Source: Acidobacteriota bacterium (GTDB taxonomy: Bacteria > Acidobacteriota > Vicinamibacteria > Vicinamibacterales > UBA8438). Taken from it: 10,106 nucleotides of DNA. The stretch lies in NCBI GenBank assembly GCA_003533545.1, contig DQEK01000279.1:1-10106 (forward strand), given 5' to 3'. The notes beneath the pieces are model-generated. The model did no database searches. It was not told the DNA's origin and saw only the letters and a program-made list of their open reading frames with translations. Made by a program: the position numbers and the translations under genes. Position 1 is the stretch's first letter. Each line of letters opens with the position of its first letter. This document shows, piece by piece, positions 6,617 through 10,106 of the stretch.

Positions 6617-8713
6617 ATGTCTAGCACCAGCCGGCGGAGGTCTCAACCCGTCGCATCCGGGTTCGGAGCCGGGTGGGTTTTGGTGATCTTTGGTGTCTTG
6701 GCCTTCTTGCTGCCTCCGGGTGGCACAGCGCAGCAGCCACCTGATCCTGTTCTCCCCGCTAGTGCGGCTCCTGCCTCCGTTGAAACTGAAGACGCTCAGG
6801 AGCCTCAGACGATCTTCCGGTCTGAGATCAGCTTTGTTCGAGTCGATGCCATTGTGACGGACGAGGATGGCAATGCGGTGATGGACCTAACGGCCGACGA
6901 TTTTGAAATCTTTGAGGACGACATACCGCAGAAGATCGAGTCTTTCAAACTGGTTAAGCACACCGGGGTCTTCGATCCCAAGTTGCCGCCCCCGGGAACG
7001 ATCCGCAACGAGTTCGACTTGGAACGTGAGGCCGCGCGAGAAGACTCGCGCATCTTCGTGTTTTTTTTGGACGATTATCATGTGCGCGACTACAACGCAA
7101 TGCGGATGATGCAGCCACTGGTGGACTTTGTCGAGACCCAGTTGGCGCCGACCGACCTGGTCGGAATTATGTATCCGCTGACGCCATTGTTTGACGTGAC
7201 CCTCACGCGGAACCACGAACAGATCGTGCATGCGTTACGGCAGTTCCAGGGGCGTAAGTACGAATACGACGTGCTCAATTCGTACGAAGGGGCGTACGCG
7301 CACTATCCCACAACTGATGTCGAGAAAATTCGTAACGATGTGAGCCTGTCGGCACTCAAGGCCTTGGCAATGAAACTGGGTGGGCTTCGGGAAGGACGTA
7401 AGTCGATCATCGTCTTGAGTGAGGGTTATACCGATTACGTGCCACCGCAGCTTCGGGACGAGAGTGCCGGCGGGGGCGGACGGCGTGGCGCCATGCGGTA
7501 CAACCCGCTGGCGGGGAACAGTCGCATGGAAGAGTCGACACGTCTCTTTCAGGACATGGGAATGCGGGCGAACTTGGTCTATACCGCAGATATTGCGAAT
7601 CGGAACAATACGAGTTTCTACATGGTCGATCCCCGTGGCCTGGCGGTCTGGGAGTACGACATGAGTCAGGTCCCGATCGATCACGAAACTGACCAGTCGA
7701 TGCTTCGGATTTTGCAGGACACGCTGTATGTGCTTGCCGACGAGTCCGATGGTCGCGCGATTGTGAACAGAAACGATATCGGCCCTGGGCTCGCACAGAT
7801 AGTGGCTGACCAGAGTTCCTACTACCTGTTGGGCTACACCTCCTCTGAGGCGCCAACGGACGGCGAGTTTCACGAAATCAAGGTGGAAGTGAACCGGCCC
7901 GACGTCAGAATTCGAGCTCGAAAGGGTTACTACGCTCTGACTGAGGACAATGTGACGCGGTTGATGGCTCCCCCTAAGCCGGAGCCCCCGAGTGCGGTGA
8001 GCCGGGCGTTGGCCAAACTGGCCGAGCCCACTCGGAGTCGCTTGGTGCGTACCTGGGTAGGGGCCAGTCGCGGAGACAATGGAAAAACCCGGTTGACATT
8101 CGTGTGGGAGCCGATCGGCAGTGGCCAGAGTCGACGCGATGAGTCGGCCTCGCAAGTGATGCTGATGGCGATGAGCGACAACGCTGCGTATTTTCGCGGG
8201 GAAGTGCCTTCGCGGCCGGGAGGCACACTGCCGTTGGCCGAGTTCGAGGCTGACCCTGGTGAACTGGAACTCAACGTGGCGATCGAGGACGAGTACGGGG
8301 ACGTGTTGGACCGAGCGGTTGACGAACTCGTCGTCCCGGATTTTACCGGGACGGATGTCGCGCTGAGCACCCCCACGGTGCTGCGGGCTCAGAGCATGAT
8401 GGAGATGAGACGGATCGCGGCGGACCCAGACGCTCTACCAACGGCGGGACGCTATTTTCGGCGAACTGACCAACTCTTGCTGAGAGGGGAGGCCTACGCT
8501 CCTGGCGCGTCACCTGTCGACGTGACCGCGCGATTACTGAACCGAGAAGGGGCCTCCATGATGCCGCTACCGGTCGAGCTTTCTGCCGGTGGAGCCTACG
8601 AACTGTCAGTGCAGCTGTCGCCATTCCCGCGCGGAGATTATCTGGTGGAAATCTCCGCTGCTTCGGGTGAGGGTGTAGCCACAAGCTTGGTCGCGTTTCG
8701 TATTCAAGGGTGA
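6617..8713 (+). CDS. Exported VWA-like domain protein (acidobacterial type)
   Basis: The 698-residue product of unknown role has the layout of the acidobacterial VWFA-domain family. A signal peptide is likely: basic SRRRSQ (5-10), a hydrophobic stretch at about 17-33, and a possible cleavage site near GTAQQ (36-40); there is no lipobox Cys. A Pro/Ala-rich linker follows. Then comes the family's N-terminal module, FRSEISFVRVDAIVTDEDGNAV...LTADDFEIFEDDIPQKI (about 67-107), a beta-sandwich-like block. The VWA-like core follows (about 145-410), with RIFVFFLDDYHVRDYNA, then LVGIMYPLTP and GRKSIIVLSEGYTDYV. At the usual MIDAS position (DxSxS) the sequence is D-D-Y-H-V, so metal binding of the classical kind is doubtful. 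DQSSYYLLGYTSS and RKGYYALTEDN (398-444) close the core. Residues about 450-698 are probably beta-rich and unrecognised. The protein likely acts outside the cytoplasmic membrane; partner and ligand are unknown. Confidence 0.8.
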   Translation: MSSTSRRRSQPVASGFGAGWVLVIFGVLAFLLPPGGTAQQPPDPVLPASAAPASVETEDAQEPQTIFRSEISFVRVDAIVTDEDGNAVMDLTADDFEIFEDDIPQKIESFKLVKHTGVFDPKLPPPGTIRNEFDLEREAAREDSRIFVFFLDDYHVRDYNAMRMMQPLVDFVETQLAPTDLVGIMYPLTPLFDVTLTRNHEQIVHALRQFQGRKYEYDVLNSYEGAYAHYPTTDVEKIRNDVSLSALKALAMKLGGLREGRKSIIVLSEGYTDYVPPQLRDESAGGGGRRGAMRYNPLAGNSRMEESTRLFQDMGMRANLVYTADIANRNNTSFYMVDPRGLAVWEYDMSQVPIDHETDQSMLRILQDTLYVLADESDGRAIVNRNDIGPGLAQIVADQSSYYLLGYTSSEAPTDGEFHEIKVEVNRPDVRIRARKGYYALTEDNVTRLMAPPKPEPPSAVSRALAKLAEPTRSRLVRTWVGASRGDNGKTRLTFVWEPIGSGQSRRDESASQVMLMAMSDNAAYFRGEVPSRPGGTLPLAEFEADPGELELNVAIEDEYGDVLDRAVDELVVPDFTGTDVALSTPTVLRAQSMMEMRRIAADPDALPTAGRYFRRTDQLLLRGEAYAPGASPVDVTARLLNREGASMMPLPVELSAGGAYELSVQLSPFPRGDYLVEISAASGEGVATSLVAFRIQG

Positions 8714-8744
8714 GGTTTGTTCCGACCAGCGGCGCTAGTCACCG

Positions 8745-9146
8745 ATGGAAAAGATCCGGGTTATCGTTGCTAAACCTGGTCTCGATGGTCACGACCGCGG
8801 GGCGAAGGTCATCTCGCGCGCACTGCGCGACGAGGGCATGGAGGTCGTATACACCGGTCTCCGACAGACTCCGGAGCAGATTGTTGAGGCGGCCTTGCAG
8901 GAAGATGCCGGGGTTATTGGCTTGTCGATTTTGTCTGGTGCCCATAATTACGTTTGTCCCCGTGTGATGGAGTTGTTGCGCGAGCAAGGACTTGACGATG
9001 TGCTCGTGGTCGTTGGGGGCATCATCCCCGATGTAGACCTGCCAGGGTTGAAGGAAATAGGTATCCATGGTGTGTTCCAACCAGGCACGCCGATACAAGA
9101 TATCGTCACCTACATTCGAGAACATCATCGTCGCGTGACCGCCTGA
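8745..9146 (+). CDS. Stand-alone B12-binding domain protein, methylmalonyl-CoA mutase C-terminal type
   Basis: The 133-residue product is almost exactly the cobalamin-binding domain of methylmalonyl-CoA mutase, without the catalytic TIM barrel. It shows the B12 signature in order: [13 protein letters not shown] (residues 11-23) with D14-x-H16-x-x-G19, where His16 would be the lower axial ligand of cobalt; SILSG (61-65); and VVVGGIIP (88-95). [15 protein letters not shown] (36-50) is also typical of the mutase family. In two-subunit mutases such a chain pairs with a separate large subunit to interconvert methylmalonyl-CoA and succinyl-CoA. No large subunit, epimerase or MeaB-type chaperone lies in the window, so the partner is unknown. 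The ATG at 8745 fits the family start but has no clear Shine-Dalgarno. The gene is 31 bases after the VWA gene. Confidence 0.88.
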   Translation: MEKIRVIVAKPGLDGHDRGAKVISRALRDEGMEVVYTGLRQTPEQIVEAALQEDAGVIGLSILSGAHNYVCPRVMELLREQGLDDVLVVVGGIIPDVDLPGLKEIGIHGVFQPGTPIQDIVTYIREHHRRVTA

Positions 9147-9190
9147 CTCAGGTAGTACACACGCATCTGTCGCTACGTTCCCGTCAGCGC

Positions 9191-9219
9191 TTGACCTGCC
9201 TAGACCGTGGGGCTACGCT
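9191..9219 (+). promoter_or_regulatory. Sigma70-type promoter of the response regulator
   Basis: TTGACC (9191-9196) and TACGCT (9214-9219) are spaced by 17 bases. The expected transcript start, about seven bases after the -10, is near 9226, only about five bases before the ATG at 9231. No Shine-Dalgarno is seen at a usable distance, so a leaderless or nearly leaderless mRNA is likely. Confidence 0.5.
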
Positions 9220-9230
9220 CGGTCCAATTG

Positions 9231-10106
9231 ATGCCACGGACACTGTTACTCGCTGACGACAGCGTCACAATCCAACGTGTGATTGAGTTGACCTTCGCGG
9301 ATGAGGACATTCGTGTTGTTGCCGTCGGTGATGGGCAACAAGCGGTTGACCGCATCAAGGAGGTTCCGCCGGATATCGTCCTTGCCGATACCGATATGCC
9401 CGTGCGGACTGGTTACGAGGTTGCCGCGTTCATCAAGGAGGACGCGGCGTTAGCCCACATCCCTGTCGTACTCCTTACCGGTGCATTTGAACCAGTCCGT
9501 GGAGAACGAACCGAACATCCTCGTTACGACGCGGTGTTGGTTAAACCCTTCGAACCACAGCAGGTGGTCCGGCTGGTCCGGCAGCTACTCGGCGCGTTTG
9601 TTCCGTCGAGCAGCGGTATTCCGGCGCCGAAATCTACCAAGGTCATTGACCACGTGAGTCGCCAGACTTCCGACGATTTGTTGAGCTCGCCCCGCTCGGT
9701 CACTCGGAGCTCGGCCGAGGACCCGGAAAACCCACCCGACCCGCTTGGCTCCTATATGGACCGAATGGACAAGGCTTTCGAGCGTCTCGAAACTGGCGAT
9801 ACGGCTCCGGCTTCGAAGACGAATATCGGAGCATCGGCGGCCGATGTTACCGATTCGCTTGAAGGGGCGCTGGGTGCTCTAGAGGGGGCGTCAGAGACTC
9901 TCGTGTTTGAGGAGGGGGACCATGGTGCCCCGGCCGAAGTATTCGACCAGGTGCAAGAGGACTCCGTCTCCCAGGAGCCAGGGCGGGGCGACGCGTTCCC
10001 GATGATGGATGCTGCAAGCTCGCCGATCCTGGCCACGCCGTCTCAGCACCCGAAGGACTCTCTGGAAAAGCCGGCATCGTCCGGTGAGGTGTCAGGTCTT
10101 GTCGAC
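9231..10106 (+). CDS. Response regulator with N-terminal receiver domain and long acidic tail (3' end outside window)
   Basis: The frame is open from the ATG at 9231 to the right edge (292 codons, no stop). Residues 1-121 form a CheY-like receiver: MPRTLLLADDS with acidic D9-D10, phospho-acceptor D53 in VLADTDMP, T83 in VLLTGA, and K105 in VLVKPF. All key phosphorylation residues are present, so it should be phosphorylated by a histidine kinase, which is not in the window. After residue 125 the protein becomes Ser/Pro/Glu/Asp-rich and probably disordered, with one short amphipathic segment (SYMDRMDKAFERLE, about 174-187). No DNA-binding or enzymatic output domain is visible before the edge; one may follow. 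TTG at 9228 is an alternative start one codon earlier. Confidence 0.85.
   Translation, partial: MPRTLLLADDSVTIQRVIELTFADEDIRVVAVGDGQQAVDRIKEVPPDIVLADTDMPVRTGYEVAAFIKEDAALAHIPVVLLTGAFEPVRGERTEHPRYDAVLVKPFEPQQVVRLVRQLLGAFVPSSSGIPAPKSTKVIDHVSRQTSDDLLSSPRSVTRSSAEDPENPPDPLGSYMDRMDKAFERLETGDTAPASKTNIGASAADVTDSLEGALGALEGASETLVFEEGDHGAPAEVFDQVQEDSVSQEPGRGDAFPMMDAASSPILATPSQHPKDSLEKPASSGEVSGLVD

Noticed and set aside
7235..8155. 306-codon open frame on the minus strand inside the VWA-like gene
   Set aside because: The protein is rich in His/Arg/Pro and matches no family; it is the shadow of a well-supported + strand gene in GC-rich DNA.
1..10106. tRNA, rRNA, CRISPR array, insertion sequence or phage gene
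   Set aside because: I found no cloverleaf, spaced direct repeats, transposase motif or terminal inverted repeats; coding genes fill almost all the window.

Overview
The window is a bacterial housekeeping segment followed by a short accessory tail, and every supported gene lies on the + strand. The best guess for the source is an Acidobacteriota genome. The main reason is the secreted protein at 6617-8713, which resembles the VWA-like family that is expanded in that phylum. The receiver-domain protein at the right edge, with its long acidic tail, also fits. This assignment is inference from protein families; no rRNA is present to confirm it. The DNA is moderately GC-rich, and several genes start with TTG.

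Region 1 (1-3452) is a tightly packed run of five genes that looks like one transcript: the C-terminal part of tryptophanyl-tRNA synthetase (trpS), the condensin kleisin ScpA, its partner ScpB, an RsuA/RluB-type pseudouridine synthase, and cytidylate kinase (cmk). Gaps are 3-21 bases, and the rluB and cmk reading frames overlap by one base. It combines tRNA charging, chromosome segregation, rRNA modification and CMP recycling.

Region 2 (3453-6531) starts with a 201-base spacer holding a possible promoter and a structured leader. It continues with rpsA (ribosomal protein S1, six S1 domains), an IHF/HU-type DNA-bending protein and a zinc-type HIT nucleotide hydrolase/transferase. A strong hairpin overlaps the rpsA stop codon. 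A stem-loop followed by four T residues after the HIT gene (6506-6531) is the best terminator candidate. The order cmk-rpsA-ihf matches the order known from Proteobacteria.

Region 3 (6532-10106) is the accessory part: the exported VWA-like protein, a stand-alone methylmalonyl-CoA-mutase-type B12-binding domain, and a response regulator that runs off the right edge. The response regulator has a good sigma70-like promoter placed so close to its ATG that the mRNA is probably leaderless or nearly so.

I see no tRNA, rRNA, CRISPR array, insertion sequence or phage gene, and no clearly novel system. The points most worth a second look are the VWA protein without a canonical metal site, the rpsA leader and stop-codon hairpin, the orphan B12 domain, and the response regulator with its tail and leaderless start.
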